Assembly (NCBI GenBank): GCA_030407315.1
Contig: JALQPE010000069.1
Location: forward strand, 124,001 to 188,000
Length of the DNA stretch: 64,000 nt
Direction: 5' to 3'
From: Asparagopsis taxiformis
Lineage: Eukaryota; Rhodophyta; Florideophyceae; Bonnemaisoniales; Bonnemaisoniaceae
Shown piece by piece: positions 1 to 10,043 of this stretch. Both the position numbers and the translations under genes were made by a program. How positions within the stretch are numbered: position 1 is the stretch's first letter; the number at the start of each line of letters is the position of its first letter. The notes under the pieces are model-generated. The model had not been told where the DNA came from and searched no databases. It was given only the letters and a program-made list of their open reading frames with translations.

Positions 1-3000
1 CTGGACTTCCAAACTTGCGAACAATCGAAGCCAGCTGCAGCAAAATCGTTTCAACTTCTCCTTGAAACTGCAGGCCTGCGTTTTGTTGCGGACCCCGTTC
101 ATCTTCCCGTTCCTCGCTTTCATCGATCTCGCCGCTCTCATCTAGCTCCATTATCTCATGATTTTCATTCTCCCTCAATGAATACATTCGCCTTTCCACT
201 TCAGTGAACAAGTATTCAGAACGACAATGTTTGCATGTTTGCCCAGTACCATTTTCGCGACACTTTGAACAAAGACCAGATTCCGCCACGTCCGCCGCAG
301 AAGGTGAAACAGATCCAGGAAGACGAAAGAGTGTGTTTGAAAGACGCGTTCGCGCCTTTTGTAGCGCCTTGAGTTCAGAATGTATCACGACATTGATCGA
401 GTTGAATGAATGCAGCCGATTTGCTAAAGTGCGAATTCCCAGTTCACTGCCTGGAATGGCATCGATCAGCTTCCGGACGACCCTGTCCAAGAATGCATCT
501 CTGTCCTGTACCATTGCAAGAGCCACTTCCCACCATGTTCCTTTCGACGTGTTCTGCTCCGATAAAATAGCTTCTAAGGACTTATCTGCACCATCATTTC
601 CTTCCCCTTCTCTCCCTTCGGTTTCACCAGCTTCCATATTTGCCCCAGTTATATCGACGTTGCCATCTGCATGAGCTTTGGGACGATTTTCATCATCCAC
701 ATCACCCCCTGCGTTTGTCGTGCGAGTATGTTCGTCATTGATGCCCGCCTCCTCTATTCTTTCAAAAGTGGATCCAACATCGACATCTCCCTCTGAATGA
801 GCTGCCGAGGTGGTTTCTTCTACAATCAGAGGTTCTGGGGTGAGATTCTCACTTATCAATTTGTAGTCTGCTGTGGCCACAATGAGCTCGTTCTGCGCTT
901 CGGAAACGTATTCTCTCTTTATATCATCAACTTCTTTCAGCAAATCGCCATCCCGCAGAGTCATTCCCACGTCAGAAAGTTTGCATAAGGCTTCACGACA
1001 ATTACCAAGAAGCAATCGTCTACGAACTTTTCCCACTTCTTGTAGGGCGTCATGCAAATTGTACAATATATGCATTCTTTGTGTTCTATCCATGGTAACC
1101 AGTTCTTTGTTTTGCTCTGCAAGACTGAGCGCCTCCCTATAAATCCCAATCGCTGTGACAAGAAAGTCAACATTTGTAGAGTTTGGGGATAATATAGAAT
1201 GTTGCAATAGAAGGACTCCGGAGAGACCGTTACTCTGTGCGATAACCGTACGCATTGAATCAAGACAGTCTAGCTTAGCCTTCATTACCAACGCATCGAG
1301 TACGGTGTTCATATCCACAGGGCTCTCTGCTCTCTTCGTTGCATCTTCAACCACTCGTCCTCGCTTTCGACTATTTTGGCGATTTCGCAGGACATGTCGT
1401 ACTGCAGGAGGTAATAGCGCACGGCCAGAGGAACCAATTTGTGGATGACAACATGCTTGTCGCAGCATTGTTAGCAGATCATTTGAGACAGATTGGGTTC
1501 GGCTCGTTCCTGAAGGTCGATCGTTTGGTGTTGCTCCGCGCACAGTATCTTGAAGCGATGAATAGTGATACTTTTCTACCGGGCCAAAATTCGTTCTCAC
1601 CACATCTGTGGTCTGCGGAGGAAGCGTCAATTCTTCTCCCTCTACATCGTCCTTCAATGAACGCCACATTACCTTTCGCAAAACACCAACCAACCGTCTT
1701 TCGTCCGCCTCAAAAATGCTGGGTGCCAGAACCACTTCCCATTTCAGCTCCGTACAGGATCCACCTTTCAGTCGCAGAAATTCAAGCATGGGGACAATAT
1801 CATGCAAGTGGCGTGAAATTGGAGTACCGGTCACACACCATCGATAGTTTGCATGCAAGTAGGATGCCATTTCTGCAGCTTGAGACAGTCCGCTCGTCCC
1901 CAGCATTTGAGATTCGTCTAAAGCTACTCTGTGCCAACGCATCGTCAACAGAGGCACAGGAGTGGGGCGATATCGTCTTTTGTGACGCAAGTTTGAACGC
2001 GGTCGACGCAGAGCTTTGACATGATTAACATCTGCACGCAAAGCGTCGTAGGTCGTTAGAACAACATCCGCTGATAGCAAATCTTTCTGAGACACGTAGC
2101 CTGTTTTGCGAAGACCCAAAAATACTTGGACTGAGAGCGCCTCGCGTACGTGCTTCTTGATTTCATTTTTCCATTGTAGTAGAAGAGTAGTGGGAATAAT
2201 CACAAGGGTGGCTTTAGACATAGGCATCTCTGCTGAATCTGTCTCTTCGTTCGTATAATGGCCCAATTTCTCGCAACATTCCAAGCATACATAACCATAC
2301 TTCTTTTCGTACATTGCTTCAGAACCAACGCATTCCTTATGAAACATTTGCTCGCATTCAATACAAATAGACACTTCTGTGTGATGCTGCATAATCACAG
2401 GCAAAGAACACAATTTGCAAGTGTTTGTTACGTTCCGATTTGTATCAACTGCAGTGGTCTTTACGGGATTCTTCATTTTGTGACACAGAACAAGCTGCAT
2501 GAGTTCTGCTGTTTTTCCTAGACCCATTTCATCACAAAGCAGGCCGCCCCGTCCAAATGTATGATTTTGCAGTTCCTGTGCACTTTGTGACGATGGTATG
2601 TCATTATCCAAGACAGAGTAGACTTCAATTGCGTCGCCCGTGTATACTGTGCCATATGTTGGATTGAACATTAACTTTGAGACCACTTGAACTCCAGGTA
2701 AGTCCTTTACAGCACAGATATCTGCAAGCTGAGCAGTATTTGACCACATCTGGTTTTGGAGCAGATGAGAGCCGTCACCAGCTTCCCTGGAGAGCATCCA
2801 GGCAACAGCGCGCTCTTGATATGGCCTGAGTGAAACATTCAGGGCCCTTGTCTGTCGTACTTTTTCTAGAAAAGGCTGATACTCCGAAGCATCCACATCT
2901 TTGGGTTGCCTTCGCACCTGCTCTAAAGTCCATTCTTTGTTATATGCATGACGTTGCACAAGGTTATCGGAGGTGCAAAAGTTTACAACCCAGGGAAGGA

Positions 3001-3739
3001 AACGTGACAGCAAAAACAGCGTCGACTCATCTGGGGGATGTTTTGTATTAACATGAAGAATAAACTGTATCATGGACGTATGGTGTTCATAGTGCAAAGA
3101 GAGTACATTCTTCTGTAGCAATGCTACAACAACGAGCGGTACTGAGTGGCCGTGCATGTCGAGGTCGAACATGCACACAATTTGATGGCCGTAATGGGAG
3201 ACGACTGCGACGGAGAGCAGATGATTATTGGCTGCAAAATCATTGTCACGCAAAAAATCGTCTACGCTTTGTCGTTGGATGCGATTACCACGGATGACAT
3301 GCAATGAGTCCCAGTGCTTGGCAAAAACTGCACGGGAGTGCGGATGGGCTGCCCATGCGTGCTGGTGATTGGGCGGGTGTGGATCGCTGGAGAGTGCACG
3401 TTGAAATGCATGACGAGAAGCAGTGGATAGCGACATGGAAGTTGCATTTTCGGTTGCGGAGACAGCTACATCGCGAAGAGCGGAAGAGGGAATGGGGACT
3501 TGCAGCAAAACGGCAGCTTGGTGATGGGGCGGGGGGAGATTGTCGGCGCGTGTGAAACACGGTAGGTGCTTTGGTAACGCCTCGATGGGGAGAGGGCTGA
3601 TGGCGAGGGGCGAAATTTGTGCAGACGGAGCGATCGTATATTTTGGCGCGTGCGCGGGCACGGACTGAGCAGGTGAGACACGTGATGGAAGGGATTGCGG
3701 CAAAGAGGGCGTGCGCCTCGGACGCTTCTTGTGACGCAT
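1..3739 (-). CDS. SHPRH-like SNF2 helicase / E3 ubiquitin ligase, 3'-truncated by window edge
   Basis: One open frame runs from an ATG at 3739 (context GCCATGC) to base 1 without a stop, giving about 1,246 codons of a longer protein. After a basic, Pro-rich N-terminus, a split SNF2 ATPase is visible. The Walker A motif DEMGLGKT lies near residue 405. A PHD-type zinc finger (CKLC...CIEC...HKEC...CLEC) lies near residues 435-495. The DEGH-box equivalent reads LDESQM near residue 605 and is followed by WCVTGTP. This order, with PHD inside the split ATPase and DE-(A/S)-QM, is diagnostic of SHPRH, which polyubiquitinates PCNA at stalled forks in yeast and animals. Another Cys-rich element (CSKC..CKHC) appears near the left edge. 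The helicase C-terminal lobe and RING must lie outside the window. Alternative: another Rad5/IRC20-class ligase; the SHPRH fit is better. Confidence 0.85.
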   Translation of the reverse strand, partial: MRHKKRPRRTPSLPQSLPSRVSPAQSVPAHAPKYTIAPSAQISPLAISPLPIEALPKHLPCFTRADNLPPPHHQAAVLLQVPIPSSALRDVAVSATENATSMSLSTASRHAFQRALSSDPHPPNHQHAWAAHPHSRAVFAKHWDSLHVIRGNRIQRQSVDDFLRDNDFAANNHLLSVAVVSHYGHQIVCMFDLDMHGHSVPLVVVALLQKNVLSLHYEHHTSMIQFILHVNTKHPPDESTLFLLSRFLPWVVNFCTSDNLVQRHAYNKEWTLEQVRRQPKDVDASEYQPFLEKVRQTRALNVSLRPYQERAVAWMLSREAGDGSHLLQNQMWSNTAQLADICAVKDLPGVQVVSKLMFNPTYGTVYTGDAIEVYSVLDNDIPSSQSAQELQNHTFGRGGLLCDEMGLGKTAELMQLVLCHKMKNPVKTTAVDTNRNVTNTCKLCSLPVIMQHHTEVSICIECEQMFHKECVGSEAMYEKKYGYVCLECCEKLGHYTNEETDSAEMPMSKATLVIIPTTLLLQWKNEIKKHVREALSVQVFLGLRKTGYVSQKDLLSADVVLTTYDALRADVNHVKALRRPRSNLRHKRRYRPTPVPLLTMRWHRVALDESQMLGTSGLSQAAEMASYLHANYRWCVTGTPISRHLHDIVPMLEFLRLKGGSCTELKWEVVLAPSIFEADERRLVGVLRKVMWRSLKDDVEGEELTLPPQTTDVVRTNFGPVEKYHYSSLQDTVRGATPNDRPSGTSRTQSVSNDLLTMLRQACCHPQIGSSGRALLPPAVRHVLRNRQNSRKRGRVVEDATKRAESPVDMNTVLDALVMKAKLDCLDSMRTVIAQSNGLSGVLLLQHSILSPNSTNVDFLVTAIGIYREALSLAEQNKELVTMDRTQRMHILYNLHDALQEVGKVRRRLLLGNCREALCKLSDVGMTLRDGDLLKEVDDIKREYVSEAQNELIVATADYKLISENLTPEPLIVEETTSAAHSEGDVDVGSTFERIEEAGINDEHTRTTNAGGDVDDENRPKAHADGNVDITGANMEAGETEGREGEGNDGADKSLEAILSEQNTSKGTWWEVALAMVQDRDAFLDRVVRKLIDAIPGSELGIRTLANRLHSFNSINVVIHSELKALQKARTRLSNTLFRLPGSVSPSAADVAESGLCSKCRENGTGQTCKHCRSEYLFTEVERRMYSLRENENHEIMELDESGEIDESEEREDERGPQQNAGLQFQGEVETILLQLASIVRKFGSP

Positions 3740-3830
3740 GGCGTTGGAGTAGTGAAAGATGAAGTCGAGAGGCGGGATGTCAGTGGATGACGAATGCGTG
3801 CGATGATGATATGGCGGGAAAGGAAAGCTG

Positions 3831-3838
3831 TTTATAAA
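3831..3838 (-). promoter_or_regulatory. TATA-like box of the SHPRH-like gene
   Basis: TTTATAAA on the minus strand, about 92 nt before the chosen ATG at 3739. The position suits a core promoter, but no transcript data are available. Confidence 0.4.
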
Positions 3839-4103
3839 GTGTACAAAAACGGGTACAAGAGAAACTGTGCTGAATTTGAATAAATTTCAAGCATCAATCA
3901 CTGACACATATTTTGATTTGCTTTTAAAAAATGGCGGCTGGATGCGAACATACAAACATGACAGGTACAGTTGTAACTGCACAGGTAGGGCACGCAACCT
4001 CTTTTGTCCACACTTCTCGACTTGCTCGCTGCTGCTATCTCCTCCAGCAACCACAATCATCTCCATTCCGTCCCTCAATTTGCAACTTTGCAATCTGCCC
4101 ACC

Positions 4104-5594
4104 ATGGCATTGCAAACGCTTCCATCAGACACTATTGCAAAAATCTCATCCTACCTCCCGCGCGCAGACCGAACCTCGCTAGCGCTCTCATGCTCCGCTC
4201 TTTCACGCCAATTGCACAAAACCAATCGCAGTTTATGGTTCGACGTCTACCACTCTCGTTTCGCACATCGATGCACCAATCCCCCTCCGTCGGTAAAGCA
4301 ATCTAACTGGCACGCTTCAGTGCAACTAAGCGACATTGTCGATGATTACTACTGTCATAAAACCGTACCATTCGTCAATCTCAACCTTCCCGACGACACA
4401 ATACGAGACTCCAAATCTACACTCCTTCCCCTCACAGCAGTCCACAACAAAATGCTCTATATCGCAAGCGGCGGCACCTTCTCTGCCTTCCGACGCGTAC
4501 GCAATAGCTGGCAGCTCAATGCACGCTTCAAACTGGACACCATCACCTCATTAGCGACCTCCCCAACGGGACAAGTCGCGCTCGGCTACTCCTCACGATC
4601 CGTCCTCATATACGACCCATCATCACGCACCTTTGGCCGACACATGCGCGGACACAAAGCACCAGTGACCAGTCTAGCATTTGTCAAGGACATATTGGCA
4701 TCCGGCTCGCCGGACAAAACGATTCGTCTGCGCGACACAAACTCGCGACGGTCGCTGGCGGTATTACGCGGACACGATGCGCCGGTTCGTTGGCTGGCGG
4801 ACGCGGGCAATAGCCGGCTCTTGTCGCACGGCGGCGCGGATGGACGTGTGAAACTATGGGACGTTTCAAGAGCTGTGTGCGTGTCTACAGGGCGTCCTGG
4901 CGGCGCAGTGGAGCACGCTGTGGTGGGCGAATCGGTCGTGTACGTCGCGGCGGGGCGTTGCGTTCATGTGCTTGATGCGCGCATGCCGCTGTGTAGCACA
5001 GCGGCGGTGCTGTCGCTGCCCAGTGGACGCGCGTGGAGCGAGGCGGGCGGGATCGGCGCCATGGCACTATCGGCCAATGGACGATTGGCGGCAGGGGTCG
5101 GTGGCGCTGGGGTCGCGGTGTGGGATCCGCATGGACGCTGGGAGGCCAGAGGGCTCGGATGGCCGATGCGATGGTATGGGGATGCTGGACGTAGGATTCG
5201 GGCTGTGATGTTGACGTCGAGTTGCGTGGTTGCGGGTGGTGGCGCCAGGGAGCTGTATACGTTTTCGGTGAATGGTGTGTATGAAGGAATGGTGTTTGCG
5301 GATGATGGAGTGGTGCGTGCTGGAGTTTCATCAATTGTGGAGGCGGATAATGGATTTGTTGTGGGGATGTCTGATGGTAGGGTGGACTATGCGGATGTGG
5401 AGTGTGCGGAGGCGGATTGGGAGGTCGCGGAAAGGGTGGCGAATGATGAGAATGGGACTGGGCGTAGAGGGTTTTGGACGGATGATGGGGGTGCAGAGTC
5501 TTCTTCGAGTTTGTTCCGGAGAACAAGACCGAGACTTCAGGCTGGGGGTAGAGGGCGATCGGGAAGATCGAGCAGACAAACGTCGTTTAGATAG
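4104..5594 (+). CDS. F-box / WD40-repeat protein
   Basis: A 496-residue protein starting at an ATG in a strong context (CCACCATGG). The open frame extends upstream but has no better ATG. Residues about 2-45 form an F-box (LPSDTIAKISSYLPRADRTS, then a conserved LW). WD40 blades follow, for example RGHKAPVTSLAF...GSPDKTIRLRD and RGHDAPVRWLAD...GRVKLWD. Later blades are more divergent, and the tail is Arg/Ser-rich and basic. F-box/WD40 proteins are substrate receptors of SCF ubiquitin ligases: the F-box binds Skp1 and the propeller binds the target. The target cannot be inferred. It is divergent from the SHPRH-like gene, with about 365 bp between the two ATGs as shared promoter space. Confidence 0.85.
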   Translation: MALQTLPSDTIAKISSYLPRADRTSLALSCSALSRQLHKTNRSLWFDVYHSRFAHRCTNPPPSVKQSNWHASVQLSDIVDDYYCHKTVPFVNLNLPDDTIRDSKSTLLPLTAVHNKMLYIASGGTFSAFRRVRNSWQLNARFKLDTITSLATSPTGQVALGYSSRSVLIYDPSSRTFGRHMRGHKAPVTSLAFVKDILASGSPDKTIRLRDTNSRRSLAVLRGHDAPVRWLADAGNSRLLSHGGADGRVKLWDVSRAVCVSTGRPGGAVEHAVVGESVVYVAAGRCVHVLDARMPLCSTAAVLSLPSGRAWSEAGGIGAMALSANGRLAAGVGGAGVAVWDPHGRWEARGLGWPMRWYGDAGRRIRAVMLTSSCVVAGGGARELYTFSVNGVYEGMVFADDGVVRAGVSSIVEADNGFVVGMSDGRVDYADVECAEADWEVAERVANDENGTGRRGFWTDDGGAESSSSLFRRTRPRLQAGGRGRSGRSSRQTSFR

Positions 5595-6247
5595 AAAAAT
5601 TGTACCATAGAATAGATACCGCTGGGGGCAGTTGACTTTAATAGGAGTAAACTCGAGGAAGACTCTCAAAGATAGATCAATTGTTGATTGCGATGGATTG
5701 CAACGGTTTTAGTCTGACGCGAGAGCACATGGATTCGGGAGACGATCCACGTCGGCCACGTTGTCGGACACGTTTCGCCAGTACAATACACTAACATGTG
5801 TTTTACACTGTAACGAAACTCTGAAAAGACGTCATTTGAAACGCTGGGAATTGAAGTGTCGGTTGTGCAAATATCTGCATGCGTTCTCCAATTGATTGTT
5901 GATCTGATCCAAAGATAGTAGAAGACAAAACCGCTTGATGAAAAGATTTGGAAAAGATCTGGCAGCTGAGCCGTGAGTGGTTGTGTTGCGCAAATATCCA
6001 CCCATTGTGCCAGCCACAGCTTCGGAGGGGCAAATAACTGAATGCACCTCCCAGAATCTGCTCGTATGACGCGGAGATACCCTGCGGCGCTGCAGAATGA
6101 ACGCGTGAGGCCACTGCACCACACACGTGCACCATTAACATTCTTATACAAACGCCCTCATCGTACCAACACCCCTTGCTTCTGCCGTCGATCCCCATTC
6201 CCTCTCCTCACCTTCACTTCGTTTCACCCCACCCCACCTCCATCACA
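5595..6247. other. Intergenic region upstream of the Lhcr gene
   Basis: No supportable gene. Several short open frames on the minus strand have odd composition and no recognisable domain. The right part must hold the promoter and 5' UTR of the antenna gene (a TTATACAAA element lies about 110 nt before its ATG). Confidence 0.4.
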
Positions 6248-6907
6248 ATGGTCTCCGCATTCGTCTCCTCGTCCTTCGGGCTGCGCGCCCCGCTGCTCAC
6301 ACGCTCCTCCATCTGTGGTGCGCAGGTCGCGGCCGCGCCCGTTGCCGTTCGTTCGTCGGTGACAATGGAGGCCTCCCCGTCGGTGCCCTTCCTCCCCAAG
6401 CCGGAGAATCTTACCGAGGACATGCCCGGCTACTTTGGCTTTGACCCGCTCGGATTCTCCAACGTCTTCAACGTCAAGTTCCTCCAAGAGGCGGAGATTA
6501 AGCACGGTCGCGTCTGCATGCTCGCTGTTGTTGGACTACTCGTGAGCGAACAGGTCATCTTCCCGTTCTACTCTGGAGCCCCGAGTCTGGTGTCTGCCGT
6601 TCATGACTGGGGTGTCAGCAAGGGTCCGTTGATCCAGCTTTTGTTCTGGATCAGTTTCTTCGAGATCATTGTGGGTACGCCAGCCCTCATTCAAATGATC
6701 ACTCTGGACTCGCCGCGCAAGCCTGGAGAGTTTGCTTTCGATCCCCTCGGTCTTGGAAAGAACCCCGAAACGTACAAGAAGTATCAAGTGAATGAGATTA
6801 TGAACGGCCGTCTGGCCATGATTGCCATTGGTGGCTTCATCCACCAAGAATGGATCACTGGCATGACACCCATCCAGCAGCTCACCTCTGGCAAGTTCTT
6901 GCCCTAA
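6248..6907 (+). CDS. Red-lineage light-harvesting antenna protein (Lhcr type)
   Basis: A 219-residue chlorophyll-binding precursor. The ATG at 6248 is preceded by CATCACA. The first ~40 residues (MVSAFVSSSFGLRAP...) form a Ser/Ala/Arg-rich plastid transit peptide with an early Phe, typical of red algae and without a secretory signal peptide. The mature part opens with GYFGFDPLGF. Membrane helix 1 carries EAEIKHGRVCML, whose Glu and Arg form the inter-helix ion pairs and ligate chlorophyll. Helix 2 contains FFEIIVGTPALI. Helix 3 carries the symmetric motif VNEIMNGRLAMIAIGGF. Red algal Lhcr proteins serve as the photosystem I antenna, which is the likely role here. Length is normal and nothing is degenerate. 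Confidence 0.96.
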   Translation: MVSAFVSSSFGLRAPLLTRSSICGAQVAAAPVAVRSSVTMEASPSVPFLPKPENLTEDMPGYFGFDPLGFSNVFNVKFLQEAEIKHGRVCMLAVVGLLVSEQVIFPFYSGAPSLVSAVHDWGVSKGPLIQLLFWISFFEIIVGTPALIQMITLDSPRKPGEFAFDPLGLGKNPETYKKYQVNEIMNGRLAMIAIGGFIHQEWITGMTPIQQLTSGKFLP

Positions 6908-7016
6908 ATTGATCCTGTCTGTCCTGTAGATGGATTCTTCAGGGCGGAGGTCGATGTACACGCTCACTTTTTTCTCTACATGTCTAGCGATGTTCAAAAC
7001 ATTTTTTCCAAAGTAC

Positions 7017-7022
7017 AATAAA
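7017..7022 (+). terminator. AATAAA polyadenylation-like signal of the Lhcr gene
   Basis: AATAAA lies 110 nt after the Lhcr stop codon, a normal distance for a eukaryotic poly(A) signal. The rest of 6908-7280 shows no gene and should hold the 3' UTR and the promoter of the next gene. Confidence 0.45.
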
Positions 7023-7280
7023 GACGGCAGCCCAACTGTCCAGTTTAATTGAGTTCGCACTGTAGCCTACATTTGCGGGGCTGTTATGATGATCACAAAA
7101 TTTGCAATCCGATTTTTGCATTGTCCACATTTGTGGTGGGTAGGAGATCATGAAAACTATCATGCCAGTCCTCCCTTCTACGTCGAGCATCACATGTGGA
7201 CCCTTCCCCGTTGATTAACCTCCGTCCCTAACAAAACTATTCATTGCACACCGCTCAAAACACCATACATCCACCTGAAC

Positions 7281-8324
7281 ATGAAGCCCCTCATTGTTGT
7301 GCTCGGCTTGGGTGAAATGGGAATGATTCACGCCCACAACCTCAGTAAAATACGCGCAATCCGCCTGGGTGTCGCATCTTCAAGGGCACCAGTCGCAGAG
7401 AGAGCAGCTGAAACGGTGTGTGCTGATAAAACCTTTACATCTTACGATGCAGTTTTCCAGGACACCGACGTAACCGCAGTCGTTATTGCAACACCACCAC
7501 CCACCCATCCTGAGTTTATCACCAAGGCTGCCAACGCTACAAAGCATATATTCTGCGAAAAACCGCTCGGTTACGACGTACAAACCATCCAGCAAGCGCT
7601 GGACGCCGTCACTCGGTCCGGTGTCCGCTTCATGTCTGGTTTTATGCGCCGCTGGGACCCAGGTTATATTGCAGCGCGTAAGGCACTTGATGACGGTCAG
7701 ATTGGCGTACCAGTCGTGCTGAAATGCACGTCGGGTGATCCCGAGTACCCTGAGAAGTATCATCGTGGCAGCGCGCAAAATGCTATCCTACTCGATCTCG
7801 GCGTGCACGACATTGACTTGGCACGCTGGCTTACCAACAGTGAGGTGAAAAGTGTATATGCTCTATGCGGTGCTATGACGTATCCAACACTTATCAAAGT
7901 CGACGGCGATGTGGCCATTGTTGTTCTGCAGATGCACTCTGGAGCTTCTGTAACGATGCATCTGAGTCGCGCGTTGAATTATGGGTATAATGTTACGTCC
8001 GAGTTGGTCGGGACAGAGGGTACTATCCAGATTGGTGAGTTGAAGATGACGCCTGCTACATCTGTGAAAGATCAGCGCATGGGTACAGATGTGGCGTGGC
8101 ACTTTTCAGAGAGATTCGAGGTGGCATTTGAGAAGGAGATGGAAGCATTTTCGAAATTGGTGTTGCTACAATCGGATGAGGATGCTGAAAAGCTTTACAA
8201 GAGTAATTCCAGTTATTCTTCTGCGATGGATGGGCTTATTGCCACACAAGTTGCAGAAGCTCTAGTTCGGTCGTATAAGAGCGGAATGCCGGAGCCTGTG
8301 ATAGCCGTCAACGAACAAAATTAA
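7281..8324 (+). CDS. Gfo/Idh/MocA-family NAD(P)-dependent oxidoreductase (inositol 2-dehydrogenase-like)
   Basis: A 347-residue protein. The N-terminus is a Rossmann nucleotide-binding fold (VVLGLGEMGMIHA at residues 6-18). The family signature FCEKPLG appears near residue 95, its Lys being the usual catalytic lysine. LDLGVHDIDLARWL, near residue 175, carries the Asp and His that act in inositol dehydrogenase. The C-terminal part matches the family's open beta-sheet domain. Members oxidise a hydroxyl of sugars or cyclitols such as myo-inositol, glucose or sugar phosphates. The exact substrate cannot be read from sequence. No targeting peptide is evident, so a cytosolic location is likely. Confidence 0.88.
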   Translation: MKPLIVVLGLGEMGMIHAHNLSKIRAIRLGVASSRAPVAERAAETVCADKTFTSYDAVFQDTDVTAVVIATPPPTHPEFITKAANATKHIFCEKPLGYDVQTIQQALDAVTRSGVRFMSGFMRRWDPGYIAARKALDDGQIGVPVVLKCTSGDPEYPEKYHRGSAQNAILLDLGVHDIDLARWLTNSEVKSVYALCGAMTYPTLIKVDGDVAIVVLQMHSGASVTMHLSRALNYGYNVTSELVGTEGTIQIGELKMTPATSVKDQRMGTDVAWHFSERFEVAFEKEMEAFSKLVLLQSDEDAEKLYKSNSSYSSAMDGLIATQVAEALVRSYKSGMPEPVIAVNEQN

Positions 8325-8483
8325 TTACTTGTTGTGTTGCATGAAGGCTATTCGTGGAGGGAGTGAAATTTAGCTTGTATCACGCCTGTTGTGCGCTTAA
8401 AGAAAGCTGGAGCGTTTCCTCGCGGCACCATGCAATTGCATTGTGGTGTTGGGATAGAAAACGCGTAACACCTCCTTTAGTAC

Positions 8484-10043
8484 TCATGTCAAAAGTGGGC
8501 TAACGGAACAACCATGCTGCAATCGATAATCCAACATCTTATAGCAGCCATTGAGATGTAGCGCAACACCCACCATAACAGCAATGTGCATCAACTGATG
8601 CGATGCAAAAAACCTATCATGCTTGCCAACACGACAACACTCGGGATATCTAGATACATACAACAGAGCGCCGACTCCATAGACGGAAAGCGCGGCGAGC
8701 GCCCAGGACAGCACTACATGAAATTCATGATTCGCCCACCCGTGCAAAATGCCAGCGTGCACGAGTGGGAAGATGGACGATGCTCCCAACGCACTGAACA
8801 CAAGCGTTCGCGCCCGTCTGGCACTCGGGGATGAGAAACCGGGTGAGAAAATTGCGCAAATAACAAGCGTTTCAGCGATAGCCATAGCGACATAGTACCA
8901 AGTCGCGACCATCGGTCGACAATAGAAGGCGTAAAATATGCCCGATAGCCCATGACCACAGCACAACAAACTGATGCCCAGAAAATCCACCTTGCCGAGG
9001 GTGTGCAAGGCGCGCGGGGAGTACACCCAGAAGGCGTGGTAGGTCGCCGAGGCAGCCATACAAAAGCAAGCTGCGGCCAGCAGCGGCGCCATACCTAGTT
9101 TATGTTCAGCCAAAACGTGCGCAAGCGCCTTTTCTAGATCGTGTCTGGAGACATGAATGGGGAAGTAGGAGTTTGGTAAGCCGGATGTGCGCAGTGTAGC
9201 AGCCATCGACAAAATACGTTGTTTTGCGTCATTGGCAGCGGCGGAGCCAGCCGCAGAAGCCTCGATCATCGCGGAGCATGCTGTGTCCAGCGAATGTGGA
9301 AGAGCAGAGGAACGCAACGTGGCAGCCATCGATAAAATACGCTGTTTTGCGTCATTAGCAGCAGCGGAGCCAAGCGCCGAAGCCTCGATCATTGCGGCAC
9401 ATGCAGTTTCAAGCGAATTGGGGAGGGCAGAGGTGCGCAGTGTAGCGGCCATCGATAAAATACGCTGCTTTGCGTCACTGGCGGCTGCGGAGCCGGCGGC
9501 GGAAGCCTCGATCATCGCGGCACATGCGGTCTCAAGCGAATTGGGGAGGGCGGAGGTGCGCAACGTGGCGGCCATCGACAGCAAATGGTGCTTGGCCTCG
9601 TTAGCAGCGGTAGAGGCCTCGATCATGGCAGCGGAGGCGGTGTCGATGGTCGCCTTGGCGGCGTCGGTGCGGGACTGCATGAAGGCGGCGGAGGCCTTTG
9701 CGGCGTCCGCGCTGGACTGCACAAAGGCGGCGGAAGCGGCGCGCAGCTTGCAGATAGCTGGGGAGGGGATGTGGAAGATGTTTGAGGAAACGGCAGTGGT
9801 TGGTCCGTTGAGGATGCGAAGGGCGATGAGGAGGAAGAGGAAGAAACCGAGGGTGTGCGACCATACGTTTATGGTCTCGTTTGTCAAGGCGAAAAATGCG
9901 GAGTAGAAGCAGGCGCGTATGGAAGGCAAATGCGGTCTGTACGAGGTTTTTAGATAGTCGTTGTCGCGCATCCAGGCCGGGAGCTCGGACAATGTGAGGA
10001 GACGGTGGCACGTCGGCGGGGGAGGATCGGCATGTTGAGTCAT
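8484..10043 (-). CDS. PAQR-family seven-helix protein with a tandem-repeat insert
   Basis: A 519-residue membrane protein related to adiponectin/progestin receptors and HlyIII. The N-terminal part matches PAQR (YLKTSYRPHLPSIRACFYSAF, then ALTNETINVWSHTLGFFLFL at residues 52-71). The zinc-ligand positions are recognisable: a His in ASATYHAFWVYS near residue 336 and the final H-x3-H in SHQLMHIAVMVG near the C-terminus. Between the first and second membrane helices lies an insert of roughly 200 residues (about 90-292), largely Ala-rich repeats of 41 residues. PAQR proteins sense or hydrolyse lipids (ceramidase-like activity has been proposed). The insert would sit in one soluble loop. It is convergent with the upstream oxidoreductase gene (gap 8325-8483). 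Confidence 0.85.
   Translation of the reverse strand: MTQHADPPPPTCHRLLTLSELPAWMRDNDYLKTSYRPHLPSIRACFYSAFFALTNETINVWSHTLGFFLFLLIALRILNGPTTAVSSNIFHIPSPAICKLRAASAAFVQSSADAAKASAAFMQSRTDAAKATIDTASAAMIEASTAANEAKHHLLSMAATLRTSALPNSLETACAAMIEASAAGSAAASDAKQRILSMAATLRTSALPNSLETACAAMIEASALGSAAANDAKQRILSMAATLRSSALPHSLDTACSAMIEASAAGSAAANDAKQRILSMAATLRTSGLPNSYFPIHVSRHDLEKALAHVLAEHKLGMAPLLAAACFCMAASATYHAFWVYSPRALHTLGKVDFLGISLLCCGHGLSGIFYAFYCRPMVATWYYVAMAIAETLVICAIFSPGFSSPSARRARTLVFSALGASSIFPLVHAGILHGWANHEFHVVLSWALAALSVYGVGALLYVSRYPECCRVGKHDRFFASHQLMHIAVMVGVALHLNGCYKMLDYRLQHGCSVSPLLT
9180..9653 (-). repeat. Tandem 123-bp coding repeats within the PAQR gene
   Basis: Three near-identical copies of 123 bp (41 codons) plus one shorter, diverged copy. 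Each encodes an Ala-rich unit beginning SLETACAAMIEASA and ending SMAATLRTSALPN. The exact multiple of three keeps the frame open, so copy number can change without breaking the protein. The unit reads as a long amphipathic or coiled helix. Confidence 0.9.

Noticed and set aside
3867..4103. N-terminal extension of the F-box protein
   Set aside because: The frame is open but has no better ATG, and the extension is not conserved-looking; the ATG at 4104 sits directly before the F-box.
5666..6151. Minus-strand open frame of about 160 codons upstream of Lhcr
   Set aside because: Composition is not protein-like, there is no domain, and other frames overlap here equally long. It lies in the promoter region of the antenna gene.
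9180..9653. Regular 123-bp repeats, considered as CRISPR or satellite
   Set aside because: The unit is an exact multiple of three, coding and in frame within the PAQR gene; no spacers.
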